64,000 nucleotides of DNA, taken from contig JAUIEC010000001.1 in assembly GCA_030428945.1 (NCBI GenBank), forward strand, positions 468,438 to 532,437, given 5' to 3'. The position numbers were made by a program, and so were the translations under genes. The first letter of the stretch is position 1, and the number at the start of each line of letters is the position of its first letter. Source of the DNA: Phycisphaerae bacterium. Its GTDB lineage: Bacteria > Planctomycetota > Phycisphaerae > UBA1845 > Fen-1342. The notes under the pieces are model-generated. The model was not told the origin of the DNA and ran no database searches. It saw only the letters and a list, made by a program, of their open reading frames with translations. This document shows, piece after piece, positions 54,805-63,431 of the stretch.

Positions 54805-55019
54805 AGCATCCCGGGCTCCTTCGGCCGCGTGACCGCGGCACCCGGTTTTGCCTCCCGAGCCCTGACGCGCGCGGGTCCCCCGATCCTCTCCGCGCTGTCG
54901 CCCACGCCCGATCCGGTACCCCGCCCTTGCTCCCTCGCTCCCTTGCTCCCTCGCTCCCTCTTTCCCTAGACTGTGTCTCCGTTCCGAACTGAAGCCGAGA
55001 CAACCTGGGGTACGCGACG

Positions 55020-57509
55020 GTGAGCAGCACGCCCAATCCGCCGGACTATGAACCGACCGAACCGACGACCGAGGCGCCGCCGGAGGGGGCCGCGGGCGAG
55101 GAACTCGAGGACGAACTGACGCCGCGGCCGCTGGACCTGCACTCGCCGCAGTTCACGCTGCGGGCGGTGCTGACCGGGATGCTGCTGGCGGCGATCCTGA
55201 GTGTCTGCAACGTGTATGCCGGGCTGAAGGTCGGCTGGTCGTTCAACATGTCGATCGTGGCCGCCCTGGCGAGCTACGGGATCTGGCAGGGGCTGCACGT
55301 CACGCTCGGGACCCGCAAGTGGGGGATCCTCGAGAACAACATCAACCAGACCGCCTGTTCGTCGGGGGCGGCGGTGTCGTCGGCCGGACTGGTAGCGCCG
55401 ATTCCGGCCCTGGCACTGCTGACCGGGCAGACGCTGTCGTGGCATTACCTGGCGCTGTGGTGTTTCTCGGTGATGCTGGTCGGCATCACGGTCGCGATCG
55501 CGATCCGTCGGCAGATGCTGATCGTCGACAAGCTGCCGTTCGCGTTCGGGATTGCCAGCGCCGAGACGCTCAAGCAGATGTACGGCGACGGGGCCGAGGC
55601 GATGAAACGGCTCGGCATGCTGGTCTTCGGGGCCCTGACGGCCGGGCTGGTGCAGTTGCTCTCAAAGCTTGGCATCTGGTGGAAGACGCTGTACGTCAAG
55701 GCGTCGATCAAGGGCTACTCGGTCAAGGCGCTCGGCTTCGGTCTGGACCCGACGCTGTTGTTCTATGGCGTCGGCGGGCTGATCGGAATCCGGGCCGGCG
55801 TCTCGATGCTGATCGGGGCCGTGCTGGGCTACGCGATCCTGAGTCCCTACATGATCGACGCGGGCGGGGCGCGACTCGAAGCACGCGTCGGACTGGCGGA
55901 ACTGCCGCCGGAAATCAGCGCCCAGTTCAAGAAACCGCCCGAAGGCTTCCTCGAATACAACCGCAACCGTCGACGGCTGGAGTGGAAGGGCGTCATGACG
56001 GCCGAGCAGCGTGACGAACTGCTGGCCCTCTACGACGACGCCGCCTACCAGGCCGCCCTGCAGAAACTGTACGTCGCCTCGCAACTCGAGGTCGTCCGTT
56101 CCTTCGACGCCTTCGCCGAAGAAGTTCGAATCGTCGATCAGGACGTTTCCGCCGCGGGCGTCAACAGGCTGGGGACCCCGGAAGACGTCGAGACGACCGC
56201 CCGTGCCAACATGACGCTGCCTGCCGAGCGGTTCGCCTCGCGGATGGATGCGGAGTTCTCGGCGATCGAGGCCGGAGGCATGACGGACGAGCAGGTGGCC
56301 GAGTACCTGGCGCTGCGGGCCGGACTCGAAGACCAGTTGGAACAGTCGATCAAGAGCGTGCACGTCGCCAGTCAGCCCGAGGTCCAGCAGGCCCGGGCCG
56401 CGTTCGCCGACGCCGTCCGCGGCGTCGACCGCGAGGCCGAGGTCGTCTCCGTCGCGCCGCCCGCCCCGAGCTTCGGCTCGCTGGTCAAGTGGCTGCTGTG
56501 GCCGGGCGTCACGTTGATGGTCGTGTCGTCGCTGGTCTCGTTTTCGTTCTCGTGGCGGAGCGTGCTGGCCGCCATGGGGATGGGCGGCAGCGGCGAGAAG
56601 CAGCCTTCGGCCGCCGAGCGCGGCGAGGTTTCGCGCAGCGTGTTCCTGCTGGCACTCGTCGTCGTGCTGGCGACGAGTACGTACCTGCAGGTGTCGTTCT
56701 TCGCGATTGTCTGGTGGGCGGCCATCCTGGGCGTGCTGCTGACGTTCGTCCTGGCGCTGGTCGCCGCGCGGGTCGCCGGCGAGACGAGCATCACGCCGGT
56801 CGGTGCCATGGGCAAGGTCACCCAACTGTTCTTCGGAGCGCTGATCCCGGGCGAGGTCGCCCCGAACCTGATGGCCGCCAACGTGACCGGTGGTGCCGCC
56901 AGCCAGTGTGCCGACCTGCTGCACGACATGCGCTGCGGTCACCTGCTGGGCGCGTCGCCGCGGCTGCAGGCCCTCGCGCAGGTCTGCGGGGCGTTCGCCG
57001 GCGCGATGGCCGGTTCGGCCGTCTACCTTCTGCTGATTCACGACCCGCAGGAGCAGTTGCTGACGCAGGACTGGCCGGGACCGGCCGTGGTCACCTGGAA
57101 GGCGGTGGCCGAACTGTTCGCGATCGGCTGGGACGCTCTGCCGCAGTATGCGATGCTGGCCAGCATCATCGCGGCCGTGATCGGTGTGATCTTCCCCGTG
57201 CTGGAAAAGACGCTGCCGAAACGGGCCGCGGCGTTCGTGCCGAGTGCGGCCAGCATCGGTCTGGCGCTGGTGGTTCCGGCCAACTACGCGATCACGATGT
57301 TCGCCGGCGCGCTGCTGGCGTGGCTGCTGTCGCACGTGTTCAAGAAGTGGTCGACCCGCTTCCTGGTCACGCTGTGTGCGGGCATCGTGGCGGGCGACAC
57401 GCTGGTCGGCGCCGGTTGGGGCATCTTCGTTCAGACCGACTGGATGGACATCTGGGACAACATCTACCAGCAGATCACGGCGGGCGCCGGCGTTGGCGGC
57501 GATTCGTAG
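55020..57509 (+). CDS. OPT-family oligopeptide/metal-chelate transporter
   Basis: OPT transporters import oligopeptides or metal-siderophore-type complexes with protons. The 829-residue protein has about 14-16 hydrophobic segments. The OPT blocks NVYAGLKVGWSFNMSIVAALAS and ENNINQTACSSGAAVSS lie near the N-terminus. GAMGKVTQLFFGALIPG and ANVTGGAASQCADLLHDMRCG lie in the second half. A long soluble central insert (about 285-475, very Ala/Glu/Arg-rich) faces the cytoplasm. Start GTG 55020. The M29 aminopeptidase begins 30 nt after its stop, which suggests that imported peptides are trimmed by it. Confidence 0.9.
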   Translation: MSSTPNPPDYEPTEPTTEAPPEGAAGEELEDELTPRPLDLHSPQFTLRAVLTGMLLAAILSVCNVYAGLKVGWSFNMSIVAALASYGIWQGLHVTLGTRKWGILENNINQTACSSGAAVSSAGLVAPIPALALLTGQTLSWHYLALWCFSVMLVGITVAIAIRRQMLIVDKLPFAFGIASAETLKQMYGDGAEAMKRLGMLVFGALTAGLVQLLSKLGIWWKTLYVKASIKGYSVKALGFGLDPTLLFYGVGGLIGIRAGVSMLIGAVLGYAILSPYMIDAGGARLEARVGLAELPPEISAQFKKPPEGFLEYNRNRRRLEWKGVMTAEQRDELLALYDDAAYQAALQKLYVASQLEVVRSFDAFAEEVRIVDQDVSAAGVNRLGTPEDVETTARANMTLPAERFASRMDAEFSAIEAGGMTDEQVAEYLALRAGLEDQLEQSIKSVHVASQPEVQQARAAFADAVRGVDREAEVVSVAPPAPSFGSLVKWLLWPGVTLMVVSSLVSFSFSWRSVLAAMGMGGSGEKQPSAAERGEVSRSVFLLALVVVLATSTYLQVSFFAIVWWAAILGVLLTFVLALVAARVAGETSITPVGAMGKVTQLFFGALIPGEVAPNLMAANVTGGAASQCADLLHDMRCGHLLGASPRLQALAQVCGAFAGAMAGSAVYLLLIHDPQEQLLTQDWPGPAVVTWKAVAELFAIGWDALPQYAMLASIIAAVIGVIFPVLEKTLPKRAAAFVPSAASIGLALVVPANYAITMFAGALLAWLLSHVFKKWSTRFLVTLCAGIVAGDTLVGAGWGIFVQTDWMDIWDNIYQQITAGAGVGGDS

Positions 57510-57539
57510 ACAAGACAGGACGCAGACGGGGAGACAATG

Positions 57540-58661
57540 ATGCTTGATCCACGCATGACCAGACTGGCCGAGACGCTGGTGAACTACTCGTGCGGGCTGC
57601 AGCCCGGCGAGAAGATCCTGATCGAGGCGATCGATATTCCGCACGAGTTCACGGCCGAGGCCGTCCGCGTCGCCCGGGCGGCCGGGGGTGACCCGCTCGT
57701 GCTGCTGAAGAGCAACCAGATCAACCGGGCCCTGATGCTGGCCGGCAGCGAATCGCAGTGGCAGACGATCAGCGAGATCGAGGCCCGGCAGATGCGGAGC
57801 GTGCAGTGCTACCTGGGCGTCCGCGGCAACCCCAACATCGCCGAACTGTCCGACGTGCCCGGCGACAAGATGAAACTCTACGAGTCGACCGTCTGGAAGC
57901 AGGTCCACGGCGAGATCCGCATCAAGGACACCCGCTGGTGCGTGCTCCGCTGGCCGAGCCCCAGCATGGCCCAGATGGCCGACATGTCGACCGAGGCCTT
58001 CGAAGAGTTCTACTTCAACGTCTGCACGATGGACTACGCGAAGATGGCCCGCGGGATGGAGCATCTCAAGGCCCGCATGCAGAAGACCGACAAGGTCCGC
58101 CTGCTCGGCCCGAACGACACCGACCTGACCTTCAGCATCAAGGACATCCCCGCCATTCCGTGTGCCGGCAAGATGAACATCCCCGACGGCGAGGTCTTCA
58201 CCGCCCCGGTCCGCGAAAGCGTCAACGGCGTGATCCGCTACAACATGCCGAGCATCTACCGCGGCGTGACCCACGATGACGTCCGCCTCGTCTTCCGCGA
58301 CGGCAAGATCGTCGAAGCGACCAGCTCGAACACCAAGAAGATCGAAGAGGTCTTCAACAGCGACGAAGGCGCCCGCTACGTCGGCGAATTCGCGATCGGC
58401 GTCAACCCGTACATCACGCGTCCGATGAAGGACATCCTCTTCGACGAGAAGATCGCCGGCAGCATTCACTTCACGCCCGGCCGGGCCTACGACGAGGCCT
58501 GGAACGGCAACACCAGCGAGATCCACTGGGACCTGGTGATGAGCCAGCGGCCCGAGTACGGCGGCGGCGAGATGTACTTCGACGACCAGCTCGTTCGCAA
58601 GGACGGCCTGTTCACGGTCGACGATCTGAAGGCACTGAACCCGGATGAACTGAAGAAGTGA
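57540..58661 (+). CDS. Aminopeptidase, M29 (AmpS/thermophilic aminopeptidase) family
   Basis: M29 aminopeptidases release N-terminal residues and use two metal ions. The 373 residues begin LAETLVNYSCGLQPGEKILIEA, typical of the family. They contain GPNDTDLTFSIKDIPAI, GEVFTAPVRESVNGVI and the C-terminal metal-site blocks GRAYDEAWNGNTSEIHWDLV and GGEMYFDDQLV. I chose the second Met (57540) because GGGGAG is then 6 nt upstream; 57537 is equally in frame. It is likely cotranscribed with the OPT transporter. The stop leads into GTGAGC-type repeats. Confidence 0.9.
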   Translation: MLDPRMTRLAETLVNYSCGLQPGEKILIEAIDIPHEFTAEAVRVARAAGGDPLVLLKSNQINRALMLAGSESQWQTISEIEARQMRSVQCYLGVRGNPNIAELSDVPGDKMKLYESTVWKQVHGEIRIKDTRWCVLRWPSPSMAQMADMSTEAFEEFYFNVCTMDYAKMARGMEHLKARMQKTDKVRLLGPNDTDLTFSIKDIPAIPCAGKMNIPDGEVFTAPVRESVNGVIRYNMPSIYRGVTHDDVRLVFRDGKIVEATSSNTKKIEEVFNSDEGARYVGEFAIGVNPYITRPMKDILFDEKIAGSIHFTPGRAYDEAWNGNTSEIHWDLVMSQRPEYGGGEMYFDDQLVRKDGLFTVDDLKALNPDELKK

Positions 58662-58745
58662 GCACGCAAGCACGTGAGCAAGTCAGCAGGGTTCGGCCGC
58701 GAGGCAATCCTCGCTGACTTGCTTACTTGGTGACTTGTTTACTCG
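58660..58745. repeat. Family E repeat pair, inverted
   Basis: AAGTGAGCACGCAAGCACG after the aminopeptidase stop, and CTCGCTGACTTGCTTACTTGG about 40 nt later, are complementary in style; the gap could fold. Confidence 0.65.
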
Positions 58746-58808
58746 GGCCTGGGGAAGGGCCGCTGTTTTCTCATCGCGGCCCCCCACGCAATTCGCTACC
58801 CTTGCTCC

Positions 58809-59792
58809 ATGCGTCGAACCGGGCGACGAGTCCTGATTCCGCTTCTGCTTGCGACCGCGGCCGCCCTGACCCTGGCGCCGGCCCGGCCGGTGCCGCCGGC
58901 CAGCGCGTCCCTGCCTCCGATCGACTGGGGCCTGTACTACCTCTACTGGCGCGGAGACTACCACGAGAAACTGCGGCAGGTGACCGGGGCGTTCGCCCGC
59001 CCGCCCGAGTACGTCATGTTCTTCATCGACCTCGGCCGGCCGTTTCCGCAGGCGCGGGTCGACGCGATCCACGCACTGGGGGCCGTGCCGCAGTTGTCGC
59101 TGGAGCTGATCACCTGGCACGGCCACCGCAACCGCGGCTCGTACCTGCCCGACATCGAGGCCGGCGCGTACGACGCGTTCTTCCGTGACTGGGCCGAGGG
59201 CGCCCGGCGGGACGGACGCCGCGTGCAACTGCGCTTCGGTTACGAGTTCAACGGCGACTGGTTCAGTTGGTCGCACGATCCCGAGGCGTTCCGCCGCTGC
59301 TGGCGGCGGGTCCACGGAATCTTCGAGGAGGTCGGGGCCGACAACGTCGAGTGGGTCTGGTCGCCGAACGTGGTCAGTTGCCCGGACACGCCCGGGAACA
59401 GCATGCACCGCTACTACCCGGGCGATGCGTTCGTCGACTGGATCGGCATCGACGGCTACAACTTCGGCGATCATCACGACGAGTGGCACCAGTGGGAATC
59501 GGCCGAGAGTGTCTTCCGGAAGACGCTCGAAGACCTGCTGCGGACCTATCGCAGACCGCGTTTCCTGATCAGCGAGTTCGGCTGTCCCCCGGGAAGGCCG
59601 GGCGCCCGGGCCGCCTGGATTCGCGCGGCGTACACCTTTCTGCGCCGCTACCCGCGGGTCGAGGCGGCCATCTGGTATCACCAGGACAAACGCCGCGAGG
59701 GCGAGCCGAACTGGAAGCTCGTCGAAGACGACGGCTCGCTCGACGCGTTCAACGCGACCTTTTCGAGGCTCGTTGAAAAAGTGAAAGAGTGA
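58809..59792 (+). CDS. Secreted GH26-like endo-glycosidase
   Basis: GH26 enzymes are retaining endo-mannanases or related beta-glycanases. The 327-residue protein has a signal peptide (VLIPLLLATAAALTLAPA). The TIM-barrel catalytic region has the acid/base E146 in RFGYEFNGDWFSW and the nucleophile E256 in FLISEFGCPPG. VWSPNVVSCPDTPGN and WIGIDGYNFGDHH match as well. Substrate is inferred only to family level. No strong ribosome site before ATG 58809. The last residues VEKVKE and the stop are part of a GTGAAAGAGTGA repeat. Confidence 0.87.
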   Translation: MRRTGRRVLIPLLLATAAALTLAPARPVPPASASLPPIDWGLYYLYWRGDYHEKLRQVTGAFARPPEYVMFFIDLGRPFPQARVDAIHALGAVPQLSLELITWHGHRNRGSYLPDIEAGAYDAFFRDWAEGARRDGRRVQLRFGYEFNGDWFSWSHDPEAFRRCWRRVHGIFEEVGADNVEWVWSPNVVSCPDTPGNSMHRYYPGDAFVDWIGIDGYNFGDHHDEWHQWESAESVFRKTLEDLLRTYRRPRFLISEFGCPPGRPGARAAWIRAAYTFLRRYPRVEAAIWYHQDKRREGEPNWKLVEDDGSLDAFNATFSRLVEKVKE

Positions 59793-59872
59793 GGGCGTGA
59801 AAAGGGGCGCCTGCCGGAAGCCTGCCGGAAGGGCGTCTCCTCTTCACCCTTTCACTCTTTCACCCTTTCACC
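59774..59872. repeat. Family F inverted block, overlapping a stop codon
   Basis: GTTGAAAAAGTGAAAGAGTGA contains the GH26 stop. A GCCTGCCGGAAGCCTGCCGG centre and a TTCACCCTTTCACTCTTTCACC arm follow. Confidence 0.75.
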
Positions 59873-59940
59873 CGCGCAGCGCCGGGTGCCCCATCCTTAG
59901 AGCGAGCGCAGCGAGCGGCAGGGTGGGGGACTGCGTTGAG
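59872..59940. repeat. REP-like element, family B, copy 5
   Basis: GCGCAGCGCCGGGTGCCCCATCC to GAGCGGCAGGGTGGGGGACTGC. Confidence 0.75.
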
Positions 59941-59966
59941 GCCTGAGACCCGGGCCGGCCTGAGCC

Positions 59967-60042
59967 GAGCGGTGCGGCATCGACGCCTGGATCCTCCGCG
60001 GTCGATGCAGGCGTGGTCTGCCGCATCGATGACGCACCCTAC
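59967..60042. repeat. REP-like element, family A, copy 5
   Basis: GAGCGGTGCGGCATCGACGC to GCATCGATGACGCACCCTAC, preceded by family B as at 51135-51313. Then TTCCCTG heptamers (60050-60095) and GCTCCCTCGCTCCCTGG octamers (60103-60135) fill the 394-nt gap. Confidence 0.75.
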
Positions 60043-60142
60043 AAGTCTGCTCCCTGTTCCCTGTTCCCTGTTCCCTGTTCCCGTTTCCCTGTTCCCTTCC
60101 CTTGCTCCCTCGCTCCCTGGCTCCCTCGCTCCCTTCGTGTGC

Positions 60143-60148
60143 TATACT
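60143..60148 (+). promoter_or_regulatory. Candidate -10 box of rnd
   Basis: TATACT 39 nt before ATG 60187, directly after a repeat tract. No -35 match at 17 nt. Confidence 0.35.
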
Positions 60149-60186
60149 GCTCCTTCGTCCGCTGACCCTTCAACTGGGACCTGTAC

Positions 60187-61374
60187 ATGTCTGACGTCCA
60201 GATCGTTCTCGACCAGGACCACCTGGCCGATTGCTGTGCCGCCTGGCGCGAGCAGGGCTGGTTCTGCTTCGACACCGAGTTCATCCGGGACGAGACCTTC
60301 GTGGCCGACCTGTGCCTCGTGCAGGTGCACGACGGGCAGGGGATCACCCTGATCGATCCGATGGTGCCGCTCGACATGGACCCCTTCTGGCAGCTCGTCA
60401 CGACCCCCGACGTCATGGCCGTCGTGCATGCCGGCAAGGAGGACTTCGACGTCTGCCTGCGGGCCACGGGCCATCCGCCGCGAAACGTCTTCGACGTGCA
60501 GATCGCCTCCGGCTTTGTCGGGGCCGGGTATCCGCTCAGCCTCGCCCGCCTCGTCCAGGCCCTGCTCAAGAAACGACTCAGCAAGGGGCAGACCCTGACC
60601 GACTGGGCCCGCCGACCGCTGACCGACGAACAACTGACCTACGCGGCCGACGACGTCCGCTACCTGCCCGCCCTGCACCGCAAGCTGACCGAACGGCTCG
60701 AGCGCAGCGGCCGGCTGGGCTGGGCGACCGAGGAGTTCGCCAAGTTCGAACGCCCCGAGATGTACCGGCCACCGACCGAAGACCGTCTGTTCAAGCTGAA
60801 GGGCAGCAAGCGGCTCGATGCCCTCGGGCTGGCGGTGCTGCGCGACCTGGTCGAGTGGCGCGAGGAGTGGGCGATCGAGAAGAACCGCCCGATCCGGGCG
60901 ATGGTCCGCGACGACGTCCTGGTCGAGATCGCCAAGCGCCGGCCGACGCGGATGGATCAGCTCGAAGTCCTCCGCGGCTTCCCGCAGGCCCGCAACCCGC
61001 GGATCGTCAAGGAGGTCCTGCGGCGGATCGAGCGGGCCCGCGAATCGGACCCGAAGTCGTGGCCGGCCCCGTACCAGCCGCGCGAGGACACGCCGATGAT
61101 CAAGGTCACGCTGGACCTGATGTCGGCCTTCCTGCGGGCGACCTGTCACGCCGAGCAGTTGGACGCCGAACTGGTCGGCAGCAGCCAGAAGCTCCGCGAT
61201 CTGCTCGATTACCTGCGCGAACCGGGCAGCGACGAGCCGCTCCTGATGCAGGGCTGGCGGGCCGAGTTCATCGGCCGACGCCTCGAAGACCTGCTCAACG
61301 GCCGCTGCGAACTGCACCTCTCCGGCGGCCCCCAGGACCCCCGCCTGCACGTCGTGTCCCACGACGCCGACTAG
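60187..61374 (+). CDS. rnd: Ribonuclease D
   Basis: RNase D trims 3' ends of tRNA precursors. The 395-residue protein has the DEDDy exonuclease domain (about 1-200): D29-x-E31 in CFDTEFIRDE, HAGKEDFDVCL and YAADDVRYLPALH. One or two HRDC domains follow (RPIRAMVRDDVLVEIAKRRP, about 220-300, and a second helical region later). GGGA precedes ATG 60187. It is probably a single-gene transcript. Confidence 0.92.
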   Translation: MSDVQIVLDQDHLADCCAAWREQGWFCFDTEFIRDETFVADLCLVQVHDGQGITLIDPMVPLDMDPFWQLVTTPDVMAVVHAGKEDFDVCLRATGHPPRNVFDVQIASGFVGAGYPLSLARLVQALLKKRLSKGQTLTDWARRPLTDEQLTYAADDVRYLPALHRKLTERLERSGRLGWATEEFAKFERPEMYRPPTEDRLFKLKGSKRLDALGLAVLRDLVEWREEWAIEKNRPIRAMVRDDVLVEIAKRRPTRMDQLEVLRGFPQARNPRIVKEVLRRIERARESDPKSWPAPYQPREDTPMIKVTLDLMSAFLRATCHAEQLDAELVGSSQKLRDLLDYLREPGSDEPLLMQGWRAEFIGRRLEDLLNGRCELHLSGGPQDPRLHVVSHDAD

Positions 61375-61388
61375 CCTGCGCTGCGCGG

Positions 61389-61470
61389 GTGGAAAGGTGG
61401 ATGGGTGAAAGGGTGAAGGAGGAGACACCCCTCCCGGCAGGCGGCCGTTCCCACGCTTTCAGGGTCCGAG
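61389..61470. repeat. Family F block
   Basis: GGTGGAAAGGTGGATGGGTGA, then a CTCCCGGCAGGCGG centre. GTTCCCTG heptamers (61506-61535) and CTCGCTCCCTCGCTCCC octamers (61537-61580) follow, ahead of yebC. Confidence 0.6.
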
Positions 61471-61630
61471 GATGGGCCGCCCGCGGTCCCGCGACTTGCT
61501 GTCCCTGTCCTGTTCCCTGTTCCCTGTTCCCTGTCCCTCGCTCCCTCGCTCCCTCGCTCCCTTGCTCCCTTCCTCCCTGACAAGTTATCCTCCGCCCCCT
61601 GAGAGTCTCCTGGTTTGCGAGGTTTGCGGC

Positions 61631-62359
61631 ATGGCTGGCCATTCTCATTGGGCCCGCATCAAGCGGGCGAAGGCGGCGACGGACAAGAAGCGCGGCAAGC
61701 ACTGGAGCAAGCTGTCGCGGGCGATCATCGTCGCGGCCCGGGCCGGCGGCGGCGATCCGAGCATGAACCTGACCCTCCGCTACGCGATCGATGCCGCCAA
61801 GGCCGCCAACATGCCCAAGGACACGATCGAGCGGGCCGTCAAGAAGGGCGCCGGCGACGCCGGGGGCGAGGACTTTCACGAACTGGTCTACGAGGGCTAC
61901 GGGCCCGGCGGGGCCGCCCTGATCTGCGTCGCCCTCAGCGACAACCGCAATCGCACCGCCCCCGAGGTCAAGAAGATCTTCGAGAAGCGCGGCTGCAAGC
62001 TCGGGGCCACCAACTCGGTCGCCTACCTGTTCAGCAAACGCGGCGTGATCGCCATCGAGAAGTCCAGGGTCGACGAGGAACGCCTGACCGAAATCGCCCT
62101 CGAACACGGGGCCGACGACGTCCGTGACGAAGGCGAAGCGTTCGTCATCGAGTGCGACCCGGCCGCCTACATGCCCCTGCGGCAGGCCCTCGACGAGGCC
62201 GGGATTCCGGTCGAGAGCGGCGAAGTCACCATGATCGCCGCCACCAACGTCGAAGTCGCCGGCGAGGACGCCGAGAAACTGCTCGCACTCGTCGAAGACC
62301 TCGAAGACCACGACGACATCCAGAACGTCTACGGCAACTACGAACTCCCCGACGAGTAG
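61631..62359 (+). CDS. yebC: YebC/PmpR-family transcriptional regulator (TACO1-like)
   Basis: YebC family proteins act as DNA-binding regulators or translation factors that help at polyproline stretches. The 242-residue protein has the exact N-terminal MAGHSHWARIKRAKAATDKK signature. AAKAANMPKDTIERAVKKG, EGYGPGGAALICVALSDN, VAYLFSKRGVI and a C-terminal EDLEDHDDIQNVYGNYELPD tail follow. ATG 61631 has GAGG 8 nt upstream. The frame upstream to 61472 is repeat-derived. No ruvC is adjacent. Confidence 0.94.
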   Translation: MAGHSHWARIKRAKAATDKKRGKHWSKLSRAIIVAARAGGGDPSMNLTLRYAIDAAKAANMPKDTIERAVKKGAGDAGGEDFHELVYEGYGPGGAALICVALSDNRNRTAPEVKKIFEKRGCKLGATNSVAYLFSKRGVIAIEKSRVDEERLTEIALEHGADDVRDEGEAFVIECDPAAYMPLRQALDEAGIPVESGEVTMIAATNVEVAGEDAEKLLALVEDLEDHDDIQNVYGNYELPDE

Positions 62360-62418
62360 CCCGCCGCACTCGGGTGAAAAGCCGAGGGCTGCAACCGGGC
62401 CGTCAGGCCTCCGCATGC

Positions 62419-62451
62419 GGCCGGATTCACGCCAGGCGCCTGCATCCGGCC
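62419..62451. other. Inverted repeat upstream of the lipocalin gene
   Basis: GGCCGGAT and ATCCGGCC pair across 17 nt. No T-run; possible regulatory or 3' processing structure between yebC and the lipocalin gene. Confidence 0.35.
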
Positions 62452-62504
62452 AGCCCCGGCGGACGAATTCCCTCCCGATCGGTCATTCAGTCGGAGAGAT
62501 TGCC

Positions 62505-63113
62505 TTGGGAGCCACCGCCCGGTTGCTGGTGTGCGTCGTCGTGCTGCTGGCCGGCTGTGGTCAGCCGGACACGCGTCAGGCTGCGGCCGGGCAGCCTGAG
62601 ATGGCCTCGGATACGCGGCCGGGTCCGGTTCGGGCGGTCAACTGGAAGGTCGATCTGACCCGCTACAGCGGCAAGTGGTACGAAATCGCCTACTACCCGG
62701 CCCGCTTCTCCGAGGGCTGCACGGCCACGACGGCCGAGTACGCGCTGCGGGAGGACGGGCGTCTGGCGTGCGTCAACCGCTGCCGGGACGAGCGGCCGAC
62801 CGGCAAGGCCCGCAGCACGGAAGGGGTCGGCAGAGTGGTCGACCCGGCCACCAACGCGAAGCTGCGGTTCACGTACTACCTGGTGTTCAAGGGCGACTAC
62901 TGGATCATCGACCTCGACCCGGAATACCGCTGGGCCGTGGTCAGCGATCCGAAACGCAAGACGCTGTTCATTCGCAGCCGCACGCCACGGCTCGACCCGC
63001 AGATCTACGCCGGCATCCTCGAACGGCTGGCCGTCCAGGGGTTCGACCTTGAGCGGATTGAGCGGACTGTCTGGCCGGAAAGCGTCGCGGATCCCTCTGA
63101 GCCCAATCCATAA
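62505..63113 (+). CDS. blc: Lipocalin, Blc-type outer-membrane lipoprotein
   Basis: Blc-type bacterial lipocalins bind lysophospholipids or fatty acids in the envelope. The 202-residue lipoprotein has the signal GATARLLVCVVVLLAGC, Cys18. The lipocalin GxW motif is in YSGKWYEIAYYP (about 50-61). The C-terminal pair YWIIDLDPEYRWAVVSDP and TLFIRSRTPRL also fits. TTG 62505 has GGAGAG 7 nt upstream; the longer frame from 62415 is unlikely. A terminator hairpin starts at the stop codon. Confidence 0.87.
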   Translation: MGATARLLVCVVVLLAGCGQPDTRQAAAGQPEMASDTRPGPVRAVNWKVDLTRYSGKWYEIAYYPARFSEGCTATTAEYALREDGRLACVNRCRDERPTGKARSTEGVGRVVDPATNAKLRFTYYLVFKGDYWIIDLDPEYRWAVVSDPKRKTLFIRSRTPRLDPQIYAGILERLAVQGFDLERIERTVWPESVADPSEPNP

Positions 63114-63147
63114 CCCACTGACACCGTGTGGTTTGTGGGTTTCTTCC
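63112..63147 (+). terminator. Terminator-like hairpin after the lipocalin gene
   Basis: AACCCAC (63112-63118) and GTGGGTT (63135-63141) form a 7-bp stem followed by TCTTCCC. Confidence 0.55.
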
Positions 63148-63189
63148 CAAATTGGCACTTTTTCTTGCGCGCCGGCCGGCCGTTTTGAC

Positions 63190-63431
63190 GCTCTTGATTA
63201 ATGAAGGCAGGGTTACCGAAACCAAGACCCGAGAGCGTGGTAGCAGTCGGAGAAAGGCTCTTCCTGCCCGTGAACCAGCTTGAGCTCTTTCTACCCCTCC
63301 GGAGAGCCCCGGTCCGGCCCTTGTGGTCGGGTCGGGGCTGCTCCATTCGGCGCATCTGGGCAGCGCCGGCCTGCATGGCAAACTCGGCCCCTCTCCCGGT
63401 GGGGAGCCCGGCGCAGGGGCCTTTTGATTTT
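63190..63431 (+). ncRNA. Candidate structured non-coding RNA
   Basis: This 317-nt gap has no protein-like frame but holds nested hairpins on the plus strand. GGCAGG (63206) and GAGAGC (63231) pair with GCTCTTCCTGCC (63257-63268), leaving a one-sided bulge GTTACCGAAACCAAGACC. GCTCT/AGAGC pair at 63284/63303. A symmetric stem CCCCGGTCCGGCC with GGTCGGGTCGGGG sits at 63307-63337. GCTGC/GCAGC follows. It ends in GGCCCCT/AGGGGCC plus TTTTGATTTT (63386-63431), a good rho-independent terminator. An ATTAAT box lies near 63197; the start is unknown. The family is not recognised; I rejected SRP, 6S, tmRNA and RNase P by motif. Confidence 0.4.
63386..63431 (+). terminator. Rho-independent terminator
   Basis: GGCCCCT (63386-63392) and AGGGGCC (63415-63421) with an inner CTCCC/GGGGAG stem, then TTTTGATTTT. 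It marks the 3' end of a plus-strand transcript that contains no obvious gene. It overlaps the stop region of the minus-strand gene at 63431. Confidence 0.75.

Noticed and set aside
55662-58673. Minus-strand open frame of about 1003 codons
   Set aside because: It is the shadow of the OPT and M29 genes, with no conserved domain and low-complexity composition.
63153-63168. Sigma-54-like box TGGCAC...TTGC
   Set aside because: The spacing between the two blocks is 6 nt, one more than the consensus allows, and no enhancer-binding protein is nearby.
63206-63223. GGGTTACCGA resembling the 3' part of a c-di-GMP-I riboswitch
   Set aside because: The rest of the aptamer (the CGCAAAGC core and GNRA receptor) is absent.
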